DNA of 64,000 nt from Chloroherpeton thalassium ATCC 35110 (GTDB taxonomy: Bacteria > Bacteroidota > Chlorobiia > Chlorobiales > Chloroherpetonaceae): positions 1,408,001 through 1,472,000 of the forward strand of contig NC_011026.1 in NCBI RefSeq assembly GCF_000020525.1. The letters run 5' to 3'. Below the pieces are notes generated by a model, which was not told the DNA's origin, did not search any database, and was given only the letters and a program-made list of their open reading frames with translations. Made by a program: the position numbers and the translations under genes. Below are positions 36,881-45,244 of this stretch, in pieces (within the stretch, counting starts at the first letter, position 1; each line of letters opens with the position of its first letter).

Positions 36881-37304
36881 ATGAAAAATTTGTTATTCCT
36901 CTATTTTTTAACGCTATCTGTGATTTTTACTACGGGTTGCGCTACAGTTTTCAAAGGTTCTGATTCAGAAGTGAAGTTGCTTGGAGTTAGTAGCGCTACT
37001 GAGGTTCGCCTTGGTGGTAAAAATGGCAAAAAAATAAAAAACTCAGGATACAGAATATGCATCTCCCACGGGAGCGTTCATGACGGGAAAGCGTTTTGTT
37101 CTTGATGCAAACAAGTCTTACTTGCTGCATGTTAAAGACGCCGAATACGAAAGTTCAGAAGTCTTGGCTTCAAAAGTAAGTCCTACCTATCTTTTCTTTG
37201 ATATATTATTTGGGTTAGTTCCACTTATTATTGACTATGGGACAGGTTCTATTTACTATTTTCAGAACGTAGAGATTGAAAAAGAAGCCCCTCAGAATCC
37301 GTAA
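36881..37304 (+). pseudogene. Lipoprotein gene split by a frameshift
   Basis: Two frames appear to belong to one small lipoprotein. The first starts MKNLLFLYFLTLSVIFTTGC (lipobox TTGC, Cys20), then ATVFKGSDSEVKLLGVSSA and VRLGGKNGKKIKN. The second carries GKRFVLDANKSYLLHVKD, FFDILFGLVPLIIDYGTGSI and YYFQNVEIEKE. The join is in an A-rich run near 37029-37040: restoring one A gives a continuous reading through KKTQDTEYASPTGAFM. Either a sequencing error, a real inactivation or slippage. The gene lies between the two copies of the 89-bp repeat. Confidence 0.65.
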
Positions 37305-37323
37305 TTTTTGTCTTTTCATTTTG

Positions 37324-37412
37324 TTGCGCAACTTCGAAGAATGCACTAAGGCAAGATTGTGTTGGAAATCAACTAAAAGTTTAAGCAGACATTAAAACCG
37401 TCTGCTTTTTTT
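37324..37412 (+). repeat. 89-bp direct repeat, copy 2
   Basis: Second copy of the end-of-gene plus terminator segment at 36708-36796, offset 616 bases. It carries the coding tail without the gene body. Confidence 0.95.
37383..37412 (+). terminator. Rho-independent terminator, copy 2
   Basis: The same AAGCAGAC / GTCTGCTT stem and T-run as copy 1, now downstream of the frameshifted lipoprotein. Confidence 0.9.
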
Positions 37413-37565
37413 GTTTTTGGCAAATCGAAAAACACAAATAGCCGTGCCAATCCAAGCGGCGCGATCAAATTCTAAAATTTTGTTAAAATCCATCCGCTCA
37501 TTTGAGTTTCCGCACCAAGAGGGCTAACTTTCGCTCGACTTTTTCTTAATGAATAATCAACTGTA

Positions 37566-38372
37566 ATGGATACATCCTCATATATTTTTTGGGACATGAG
37601 TCCCGACATGTTCAGTTTGGGGCCAATTACCATTCGTTGGTACGGTGTTTTTTTTGCGCTCTCTTTTTTGTGTGGCTTATACCTCATGACCAAAGTGTTT
37701 GAGCATGAAAAAAAGCCGGAAGACGATATCAATTACCTTTTTTATTACATGATTGCCGGCACGGTGATCGGAGCGCGTTTGGGTCACTGCTTCTTTTATG
37801 AGCCGGATTACTACCTTGCGCATCCCGCCGAAATTATAAAAGTTTGGCATGGCGGTTTGGCCAGTCACGGCGGTGTGCTTGGGATTCTCACAGCCGTGTA
37901 TTTTTATTCGCGCAGCCGACCGGAGCAGTCACTTGCTTGGGTTTTAGACCGCATCACGCTACCTGCTATGCTCGGCGCGGGTTTGATTCGTTTAGGAAAT
38001 TTGTTCAACTCTGAAATCATCGGCATACCCACCGATGTGTCGTGGGCATTTATCTTTGCTCGCGTCGATCTGCTGCCTCGCCATCCCGTCCAGCTTTATG
38101 AATCGATTGTCTACTTTCTCATTTTCGGCTTTCTGATGCTCGCTTATTGGAAATGGGATTGGGGGAAGCAGCGTGGCTTGCTTTTAGGAACAATACTCAC
38201 GAGCGTATTTTCAGCCCGATTTTTACTTGAATTTTTTAAAACGCGTCAAGCCGATTACGGCCACGACCTGCCATTGAGCGTCGGCCAGTGGCTCAGCATT
38301 CCAGCTGTCATCATCGGCGTGCTTCTGATTTTTCAAAGTGTGAAGCAAGCGCAGTTGGAAAAGACGAGCTAA
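37566..38372 (+). CDS. lgt: Prolipoprotein diacylglyceryl transferase
   Basis: Membrane enzyme that transfers diacylglycerol to the lipobox cysteine, the first step of lipoprotein maturation. The 268 residues begin with a hydrophobic region after SPDMFSLGPITIRWYGV. The hallmark VWHGGLASHGGVLG (HGGL motif) and the signature RLGNLFNSEIIG are both present. Multiple transmembrane segments. ATG start. It fits a genome with many lipoproteins, of which this window holds about ten. Confidence 0.96.
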   Translation: MDTSSYIFWDMSPDMFSLGPITIRWYGVFFALSFLCGLYLMTKVFEHEKKPEDDINYLFYYMIAGTVIGARLGHCFFYEPDYYLAHPAEIIKVWHGGLASHGGVLGILTAVYFYSRSRPEQSLAWVLDRITLPAMLGAGLIRLGNLFNSEIIGIPTDVSWAFIFARVDLLPRHPVQLYESIVYFLIFGFLMLAYWKWDWGKQRGLLLGTILTSVFSARFLLEFFKTRQADYGHDLPLSVGQWLSIPAVIIGVLLIFQSVKQAQLEKTS

Positions 38373-38493
38373 AACGAGGTTTTCAGAAAAATGTATTTTT
38401 AGACTTGCTGGCTTTGATATGTAGAAAAATTGCTGGATATTTCGCATTTTTGCTTTATATTTAAAGCTTTGCTACTGTTTGCGTGGAAAAGAT

Positions 38494-39219
38494 ATGATGG
38501 ATCGCTTGAATTGCGTTTGCCCGGATGGAGAATTTCTTTTGATCGATAAGCCTTTGGGGTGGACTTCGTTTGATGTAGTAGCGCGGATTCGCACTTCCTA
38601 TAAAAAAAACGGGTTGAAAAGAAAAGTCGGTCATTGCGGAACACTGGACCCGCTTGCGACAGGGCTTTTGATGTTGGCGACGGGGAAGAAAACGAAAGAA
38701 ATTTCCTCAATTGAAATTTTGGATAAGGAATATACCGGCGCAATAAAACTCGGTGTCAAAACACCAAGCTACGATGGGGAAACCGAAGAATTCGATTTTT
38801 GCGAAACATCCCATTTAACCAGCAGCGAAATCCACGAAGCGGCAAGGCAATTTCTTGGAAAGCAGCAGCAAAAACCGCCGATGTTTTCGGCAACTTGGCA
38901 CAAGGGGAAACGGCTTTATGAGCACGCCCGCCAAGGCAAAGACATTCCCGAACGAAAATCGAAAGATGTGGAAGTTTTTGCGTTTGACATCACGGGCATT
39001 GAGTTGCCAATTGTCAGGTTTCGGCTGCAGGTGACCAAAGGAACTTATGTGAGAAGTATTGCAAATGATTTTGGCGAGCGCTTGGGTGTCGGTGGTTATT
39101 TAACCGAATTGCGGCGAACCAAAATTGGCGATTTCTCAATTTCGCAAGCGGAAACTGTTTCCGACATTTTGGAAAAAATTGTAAAAACAGCCGAAGCTCA
39201 TCAAGCTAATTTGACTTAA
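38494..39219 (+). CDS. truB: tRNA pseudouridine(55) synthase
   Basis: Makes the T-loop pseudouridine of tRNAs. The 241 residues contain FLLIDKPLGWTSFDVV; the catalytic aspartate in VGHCGTLDPLATGLL; QKPPMFSATWHKGKRLYEHAR; and VTKGTYVRSIANDFG. The longest frame starts with TTG at 38479; the ATG at 38494 (or 38497) is the more normal start. It lies upstream of ribF, a frequent bacterial order (truB-ribF-rpsO), which continues here. Confidence 0.95.
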   Translation: MMDRLNCVCPDGEFLLIDKPLGWTSFDVVARIRTSYKKNGLKRKVGHCGTLDPLATGLLMLATGKKTKEISSIEILDKEYTGAIKLGVKTPSYDGETEEFDFCETSHLTSSEIHEAARQFLGKQQQKPPMFSATWHKGKRLYEHARQGKDIPERKSKDVEVFAFDITGIELPIVRFRLQVTKGTYVRSIANDFGERLGVGGYLTELRRTKIGDFSISQAETVSDILEKIVKTAEAHQANLT

Positions 39220-39275
39220 CCTTGTCTGTGAAATGTTTTTAGCAACCAATTAATTACCGTTCGCATTTCGTACCA

Positions 39276-40256
39276 ATGCAAATTATCCTTTTCAGACACG
39301 GTGACTTTTACGATTGGGAAACCAATACGCAAGTCAATTTTGATGCGGTACGCTCGGCGGTGACGATTGGTTCTTACGATGGTGTTCATTTAGGCCATCG
39401 CGCGATTTTGGCAAGGCTCGTGAAAAGCGCGAAAAAACAAGGCTTGCGAAGTGTTTTAATTACATTTGAACCACATCCGAGACTGGTTTTACGGCGGGAA
39501 AAAAAGCGTCAGCTTAAGCTGATAACGACCTTTGAGGAAAAAAAATCACTGCTTGCGCCACTCGGACTCGATGTCGTTTTGGTTCTTGAATTTGACAAAG
39601 CCTTTTCGGAAATTCCGGCGCAGACATTTGTCAAGGATATTTTGGTGAAGCGGGTCGGGCTGGCGGACATCGTCATCGGCTACGACCACAATTTTGGGAA
39701 AGATCGGCAAGGCACCATAGAAACGCTCAATTCGCTTTCTCAATTATATGGATTTACGGTTGAGGAGACCGCAGAGCAACTTGTTCATGGCAAGCATGTT
39801 TCCAGCACGATCATCAGAGGGTTGCTCGAAGCCGGCGAGATTGACGAGGTGAATCATTTGCTCGGCAGGCCATTTCGCTTGACGGGAAAAGTGGTTGAAG
39901 GCTTCAAGGTTGGTCGCACTATCGGCTTTCCGACGGTTAATTTGGAGCTCACGAACCCGTATAAGCTTATCCCGAAATCGGGCGTTTATGTCGGCGATGT
40001 ATCCATCAACGGTGTGTGCTATCGCTCGATGATGAACATCGGTTTTAAACCGACGGTGACAAATGAGCATAAGCTTTCTATTGAAGCGCACATTTTGAAT
40101 TTTGATAAAGATCTTTACGGCCAAACGCTTTCGTTTGCCTTAATTTATAGAATTCGCGACGAGATTAAATTTGTAAACCTGCAAGCACTCAAAACACAGC
40201 TTGAAAGCGATAAACGAGTGGCGGCTTCGTTTAAGCGAGAGTTTACCTGTTTCTAA
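39276..40256 (+). CDS. ribF: Bifunctional riboflavin kinase / FAD synthetase
   Basis: Converts riboflavin to FMN and FMN to FAD. The 326 residues have the N-terminal nucleotidyltransferase domain (VTIGSYDGVHLGHRAIL; IGYDHNFGKDRQG; VSSTIIRGLLEAGEI). The C-terminal riboflavin kinase domain follows (KVGRTIGFPTVNLEL; PKSGVYVGDV; IEAHILNFDKDLYG). ATG start. Part of the truB-ribF-rpsO run. No FMN riboswitch is visible upstream. Confidence 0.95.
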   Translation: MQIILFRHGDFYDWETNTQVNFDAVRSAVTIGSYDGVHLGHRAILARLVKSAKKQGLRSVLITFEPHPRLVLRREKKRQLKLITTFEEKKSLLAPLGLDVVLVLEFDKAFSEIPAQTFVKDILVKRVGLADIVIGYDHNFGKDRQGTIETLNSLSQLYGFTVEETAEQLVHGKHVSSTIIRGLLEAGEIDEVNHLLGRPFRLTGKVVEGFKVGRTIGFPTVNLELTNPYKLIPKSGVYVGDVSINGVCYRSMMNIGFKPTVTNEHKLSIEAHILNFDKDLYGQTLSFALIYRIRDEIKFVNLQALKTQLESDKRVAASFKREFTCF

Positions 40257-40305
40257 TGAAGATTTAATTACAACATAGTTATAACACAAAATCATTTGTT
40301 TTGAC

Positions 40306-40575
40306 ATGTCAATAACGAAAGAGAAAAAAACAGAATTGATTACACGTTACGGTGGTGCGGCGACAAATACCGGTTTGCCGGAAGTTGAGATTGCGATTAT
40401 GACCGAGCGCATTAATAATTTGACGGAACACCTCAAAGTCCACAAAAAAGACAATCACACACGCAGCGGGCTTTTGAAATTGGTCGGTAAGCGCAAAAGA
40501 CTTTTGAACTATCTCACCAAAGTGGATGTGTTGCGCTATCGTAAAATTATTGCTGAACTGAACATTCGTAAGTAA
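40306..40575 (+). CDS. rpsO: 30S ribosomal protein S15
   Basis: Primary 16S rRNA-binding protein of the small subunit. The 89-residue length is standard. It contains [40 protein letters not shown] and [17 protein letters not shown], the highly conserved S15 core. ATG start. In many bacteria S15 represses its own synthesis through its mRNA leader; no such structure was analysed here. Followed by two hairpins. Confidence 0.98.
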   Translation: MSITKEKKTELITRYGGAATNTGLPEVEIAIMTERINNLTEHLKVHKKDNHTRSGLLKLVGKRKRLLNYLTKVDVLRYRKIIAELNIRK

Positions 40576-40587
40576 GTCGGCGCAGCG

Positions 40588-40616
40588 TCGTTTTTTCAGT
40601 CAAAAAACGGCTTTTT
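40588..40616 (+). terminator. Weak hairpin after rpsO
   Basis: An 8-bp A/T-rich stem CGTTTTTT / AAAAAACG around CAGTC, followed by GCTTTTT. Possibly a first termination site, weaker than the next one. Confidence 0.45.
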
Positions 40617-40660
40617 GCGAAAAAAAGCGAGAATGAAATATTCTGCCGTTGAATGCCTCG

Positions 40661-40691
40661 AAGGCGATTTTAAAAGTAAAATCGCCTTTTT
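40661..40691 (+). terminator. Rho-independent terminator of the truB-ribF-rpsO operon
   Basis: An 11-bp stem AAGGCGATTTT / AAAATCGCCTT with a 6-base loop, followed by T residues. Confidence 0.85.
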
Positions 40692-40737
40692 GCACTTTGT
40701 CAAAAATTCACTTCAAAACGAGTAGCCAATCGAAACT

Positions 40738-41388
40738 ATGGACGTTCGGTTAATTTCAATCACAAAACCCAGCTTGGCCATAGACGGAAACGAACTCACG
40801 CCGGAAGGTCTGATGGCCTACTGCGCCCGAGTTTCCAGCCCGAAGCAAGAGAATCCTGATTATGCAAAATTGCTGAGTTATTGCATCAAAAATCGTCACT
40901 GGAGCATTTTTGAAATGGCTGACATGACGGTGGAAATTACAACGTCGCGGGCGATTGCGCAGCAGATTTTGCGGCATCGGAGTTTTCAGTTTCAAGAATT
41001 TAGTCAACGTTATGCCAAAGTTCAGCAAGTCGAGCAATACGACGCAAGACGGCAAGACGTGAAAAATCGCCAAAACTCCATAGATGATTTGCCCGCCGAC
41101 GTGCTGGCTTGGTTCCACGAGGCGCAGGACGACGTGCAAAAACTCGCTTTTGAAAAATACGAGGAAGCTTTGGCGAAAGGTGTTGCGAAAGAGTGTGCGC
41201 GTTTTTTACTCCCGCTCGCCACGCAAACCCGTCTTTATATGAAGGGGTCAGTCAGAAGTTGGATTCATTATTTGGAAGTTCGCTGCGACCCGTCTACGCA
41301 AAAAGAGCATCGTGACATTGCGCTGAAAATCCGAGAGATATTTCAAGCCGAATTTCCGACCGTTGCCAAAGCGTTGGATTGGGCATAA
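40738..41388 (+). CDS. thyX: Flavin-dependent thymidylate synthase
   Basis: Methylates dUMP to dTMP using methylenetetrahydrofolate and FAD-bound hydride. The 216 residues carry the ThyX signature RHR-x7-S (RHR at 79-81, SFQFQEF, then S89), followed by [26 protein letters not shown] near the C-terminus is also typical. ATG start. It is a single gene after the rpsO terminator. A ThyA was not seen in this window. Confidence 0.95.
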   Translation: MDVRLISITKPSLAIDGNELTPEGLMAYCARVSSPKQENPDYAKLLSYCIKNRHWSIFEMADMTVEITTSRAIAQQILRHRSFQFQEFSQRYAKVQQVEQYDARRQDVKNRQNSIDDLPADVLAWFHEAQDDVQKLAFEKYEEALAKGVAKECARFLLPLATQTRLYMKGSVRSWIHYLEVRCDPSTQKEHRDIALKIREIFQAEFPTVAKALDWA

Positions 41389-41605
41389 GCGAAATATTTT
41401 ACCGATTGAAAAACCCTCACCCAACGGCGCGGACTTGCTCTGCCTTTGCCCTGTTTTATCAAATTTCATTTATTGCGTATCCGTGCGATTTTCCCCCTAT
41501 CAAGCAAAAATAACGTGACATTCAAAATCAAGATGATTAGATTTAAAGGCTATGACCGATTTTAGCGTCACAAACCTGTTTTAGCGAATTGCAAACGGAG
41601 GCATT

Positions 41606-43660
41606 ATGAGATTAGATGGAAGTTCCGGCAAATTTGAATTAAGCTGCCCATACAGCCCGGCGGGTGACCAACCGAAAGCCATCAAGGAATTGACCGAAGG
41701 TGTCTTGCGCGGCGATAAACACCAAACATTGCTCGGCGTAACTGGTTCGGGAAAAACCTTTTCCATCTCAAATGTCATTGCAAATGTTAATAAGCCAACG
41801 CTTGTAATTAGTCATAACAAAACGCTGGCTGCGCAGCTTTACGGCGAGTTTAAACAGTTTTTTCCTAACAACGCCGTTGAGTATTTTATCAGCTACTACG
41901 ATTTTTATCAACCCGAAGCTTACTTGCCCTCAACGGATAAATACATCGCCAAAGATTTTCGCATCAACGACGAAATTGATCGCCTGCGGCTTCGTGCCAC
42001 GAGCGCCGTTTTGAGCGGACGAAAGGATGTGATTATCGTTAGTTCCGTGAGTTGCATTTATGGCTTGGGCTCGCCGGACGAGTGGGCGTCCCAGATTATT
42101 TTCCTTGAAACGGGCATGGAAAAATCGCGGCGCGAGCTTTTAAACGAGTTGGTTTCAATTCACTACACGCGAAACGATGTGGAGCTGGTGCGCGGCAAGT
42201 TTCGCGTTCGCGGCGACATTATCGACATCGTGCCGGCTTATGAGGATTACGGCGTAAGGATTGAATTTTTTGGCGATGAAATCGATAGGCTGCAACTCTT
42301 TGAGATTAAAACCGGCGATGTCTTCGAGGAGGTTTCCGACTTTGCGATTTATCCAGCCAAGCAATTTGTCACGATGGAAGAGAATTTGCATAAGGGCATC
42401 AAAGCGATTGAAAAAGAACTGGCCTCGCGGCTCAATGTGTTGCGCAGCGAGGATAAATTGGTGGAGGCGCAACGCTTGGAAGAACGCACGCGCTACGACA
42501 TCGAGATGATGAAAGAACTTGGCTATTGCTCCGGCGTGGAAAATTACTCGCGCCATTTGAGCGGTCGCGGCGAGGGCGAAAAGCCATATTGCTTACTGGA
42601 TTATTTTATTGATAACGATTATTTGGTCGTCATTGACGAGTCGCATGTCACCTTGCCGCAGATTCGCGCGATGTATGCTGGCGACCGCTCGCGCAAGTCG
42701 ATTTTAGTCGAGCACGGTTTCCGCCTGCCGTCGGCGTTGGACAACCGTCCGCTGAAGTTTGAGGAGTTTCAAGCGATGACGCCGCAAACAATTTATGTGA
42801 GCGCCACGCCGGGCGATTATGAATTGCAGCAATCTGGCGGCGTGGTGGTCGAGCAAATTATTCGTCCGACAGGCTTGCTCGACCCGAGCATCGATGTGCG
42901 TCCGGTGAAAAATCAAATCGACGATTTGCTGGCGGAAATTCGGATGCGAGCCAAAATTGGCGAAAAAATCCTAACGATGACGCTCACCAAACGCATGTCG
43001 GAAGATTTGCAAGATTATCTGGAAAAAGTGGGCGTTCGTTCGCAATATCTGCATTCCGAAATCAAGAGCCTCGATCGCGTTCAAATTTTGCGCGAACTTC
43101 GCATGGGCGAATTTGATGTGCTCGTCGGCGTGAATCTTTTGCGCGAGGGATTGGATTTGCCGGAAGTCTCGCTCGTCGCCATTTTGGACGCCGATAAAGA
43201 AGGCTTTTTGCGCGATAAAAAATCGCTGTTACAGATTTCCGGGCGCGCGGCGCGAAATTCGAACGGCAAGGTCATTTTTTACGCGGACAAAATGACGGAA
43301 TCGATGCGGGCAGTGATTAATGAAACCGAGCGCCGCCGCGCCATCCAAATTGCCTACAACGAGGCGAACGGCATTGTGCCGAAGACGATTCACAAGTCGT
43401 TGGAACAAGTGATGACGTCCACGAGCGTTGCCGATGCGCAGCGTCGCCAAAAACGCGCAAGAATGCAGGTGGAAAGCGGCGTGGAAAACTTGCTTGAGGA
43501 GGTCATTGAGAAAATGACGAAGGAAGAAAAATTGGCGATGATTGATCAAATGACGGAGGAAATGGTGGATGCGGCTGAACGTACGGATTACGAAAAAGCC
43601 GCATACCTGCGCGACGAAATCCGCCGGCTGCAAAATGCGCTGAATGGACAAAAGTCATAA
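41606..43660 (+). CDS. uvrB: Excinuclease ABC subunit B
   Basis: Damage-verification helicase of nucleotide excision repair. The 684 residues have Walker [12 protein letters not shown] (residues about 42-52), the beta-hairpin region [20 protein letters not shown], motif [13 protein letters not shown], motif [11 protein letters not shown], and motif [11 protein letters not shown]. The C-terminal UvrC-binding UVR domain reads [19 protein letters not shown] start. Full length and intact. Confidence 0.98.
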   Translation: MRLDGSSGKFELSCPYSPAGDQPKAIKELTEGVLRGDKHQTLLGVTGSGKTFSISNVIANVNKPTLVISHNKTLAAQLYGEFKQFFPNNAVEYFISYYDFYQPEAYLPSTDKYIAKDFRINDEIDRLRLRATSAVLSGRKDVIIVSSVSCIYGLGSPDEWASQIIFLETGMEKSRRELLNELVSIHYTRNDVELVRGKFRVRGDIIDIVPAYEDYGVRIEFFGDEIDRLQLFEIKTGDVFEEVSDFAIYPAKQFVTMEENLHKGIKAIEKELASRLNVLRSEDKLVEAQRLEERTRYDIEMMKELGYCSGVENYSRHLSGRGEGEKPYCLLDYFIDNDYLVVIDESHVTLPQIRAMYAGDRSRKSILVEHGFRLPSALDNRPLKFEEFQAMTPQTIYVSATPGDYELQQSGGVVVEQIIRPTGLLDPSIDVRPVKNQIDDLLAEIRMRAKIGEKILTMTLTKRMSEDLQDYLEKVGVRSQYLHSEIKSLDRVQILRELRMGEFDVLVGVNLLREGLDLPEVSLVAILDADKEGFLRDKKSLLQISGRAARNSNGKVIFYADKMTESMRAVINETERRRAIQIAYNEANGIVPKTIHKSLEQVMTSTSVADAQRRQKRARMQVESGVENLLEEVIEKMTKEEKLAMIDQMTEEMVDAAERTDYEKAAYLRDEIRRLQNALNGQKS

Positions 43661-43923
43661 CAAAATGGTAATATTTGCTAAATACGAAAATTGCAGCCTA
43701 ACTTATAGATTGTATTCTAAATATTTGGCATAGATTTTCCGACTAAATGAATCCTGATGAGATAGCTAAAGGGATAAGCAGGGGTTTTGGTAAAAAACAT
43801 TTGTTTTCCTAACTTCGACGATCGATAGGGGGAGGTTTATCTACATTTATGAGTGATTTTACAAGATGGCATGTGGTTTGCCATGAAGGAGTGCTAAGGC
43901 TTTAATTTACTACTTTTAAAAAT

Positions 43924-44838
43924 ATGTCCAAATCGAAACGTTTCTACTATTCAGAAGAGGATTGCAGGTTCATTCAAACTGAGGAAGGTATACAATCAGT
44001 CTTTAAAAAGGTTACAATTATTGGTGCAATTTCGATCGCGGTATCTGTTGGTTTTGTAAAATTTTACGCAGAAGATTTGTTAGTTGATAAAAAACAACAG
44101 CAGCTTCAATCAAAGCTGGTAAAGCTGACGGAAAGTTTGAATCAGATGAATGTAAAGCTTGCGGATCTCTCAAAGTCGGACGATTTGCTGCGTCAAAAGG
44201 TCAATTTGCCAGTTTTAAGTGAAGACGAAAAAGAAATGGGAGTTGGTGGCTCGCGCGAGTTAGCGCTTGAAGATGGCGTGCCATCGGAGTTGATTAACGA
44301 GTCTGAAAAGTTAATTGACCAGATGGGCAAAAAAGTTGAGCAGCAGCAGGCGAGTTATCTTGAGATCATGCGAAAATATGAAACCAACCAAAAGCTCTTT
44401 GATTGCATTCCTGCTATTCGGCCAACAGACGGTAAAATTACAAGTGGCTTTGGAATGAGATTTCATCCGATTTACAAAGTTCGTCGTTTTCACGCCGGCC
44501 TAGATTTTTCCGCATCAATCGGCACACCGGTTTATGCAACAGGAAATGGGGTGATTCAGCATGTTATCACCGATGGCGGCTATGGAAAGTTGGTGATCAT
44601 CGATCACGGTTTTGGCTACAAAACGGTATACGCTCATCTTTCAGAGTTTAATGTTCATTCAGGACAGCAAGTCAAGCGCGGCGATGTGATTGCATATTCA
44701 GGAAATACAGGTGTTTCAGAGGGGCCGCATGTGCATTATGAGGTTATTAAAAATGGGGTAAAAATGAATCCAGTTAATTTTATGTTTGATGATTTGAGCC
44801 CATCTGAATATATTGCGTCCCTTGCTGAAGTAGAGTAA
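43924..44838 (+). CDS. M23-family metallopeptidase (LytM-like), membrane-anchored
   Basis: Probable peptidoglycan endopeptidase or divisome-associated LytM protein. The 304 residues have an N-terminal anchor (VTIIGAISIAVSVGFVKF), a coiled-coil region (about 55-165) and a C-terminal M23 domain. The domain carries SGFGMRFHPIYKVRRFHAGL with D following (Zn-binding HxxxD), YKTVYAHLSEF and GPHVHYEV (the second HxH). All zinc ligands are present. ATG start with GAAGGAG at 43884-43890, too far away (over 30 bases) to set the start. Confidence 0.92.
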   Translation: MSKSKRFYYSEEDCRFIQTEEGIQSVFKKVTIIGAISIAVSVGFVKFYAEDLLVDKKQQQLQSKLVKLTESLNQMNVKLADLSKSDDLLRQKVNLPVLSEDEKEMGVGGSRELALEDGVPSELINESEKLIDQMGKKVEQQQASYLEIMRKYETNQKLFDCIPAIRPTDGKITSGFGMRFHPIYKVRRFHAGLDFSASIGTPVYATGNGVIQHVITDGGYGKLVIIDHGFGYKTVYAHLSEFNVHSGQQVKRGDVIAYSGNTGVSEGPHVHYEVIKNGVKMNPVNFMFDDLSPSEYIASLAEVE

Positions 44839-44903
44839 AAATCAGAAAACTATACAGCCGAACAAGTAATTCAATATTAAATTATAAATCATCGAATCTC
44901 CAT

Positions 44904-45131
44904 ATGTTCTGGAATTTAGATTTAGCACGTTATCTTGTAGATGCTCCTTGGCCAGCAACAAAAGACGAGTTAATTGATTACGCGAATCGAATTGGCGCAC
45001 CTCAAGAGGTTGTAGAAAATCTTGAGGAATTGCAAGATGGCGATGAACAGTATGAAAGCATTGAGGAGGTTTGGCCTGATTTTCCAACGGACGAGGATTT
45101 CTATTATAACGACGAGGACACAGAATTTTAA
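44904..45131 (+). CDS. DUF2795 family small acidic protein
   Basis: Small soluble protein of 75 residues with a DUF2795-like fold (LARYLVDAPWPATKDELIDY, then ANRIGAPQEVVENLEELQ) and an acidic tail (FPTDEDFYYNDEDTEF). Function unknown. ATG start. Its stop codon lies within the stem-loop of the terminator immediately downstream. Confidence 0.8.
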   Translation: MFWNLDLARYLVDAPWPATKDELIDYANRIGAPQEVVENLEELQDGDEQYESIEEVWPDFPTDEDFYYNDEDTEF

Positions 45132-45145
45132 TTCTGTGTCCTTTG
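45115..45145 (+). terminator. Terminator overlapping the stop of the DUF2795 gene
   Basis: A 12-bp stem AGGACACAGAAT / ATTCTGTGTCCT with a TTTA loop that includes the TAA stop, followed by TTT. Confidence 0.85.
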
Positions 45146-45244
45146 CCAAGTTCCCTCGCATGTTAGGTTCATGCTACACGGGTTTCGCGCTTTGGCAATA
45201 GATCTGCATTGATATCGTTTGCTCTGTTATATAGATGCTACATA

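Noticed and set aside
43849-43905. 18-codon ORF after GGGGAGG upstream of the M23 peptidase gene.
   Set aside because: Too short to judge; the spacing is 13 bases and no family evidence supports it.
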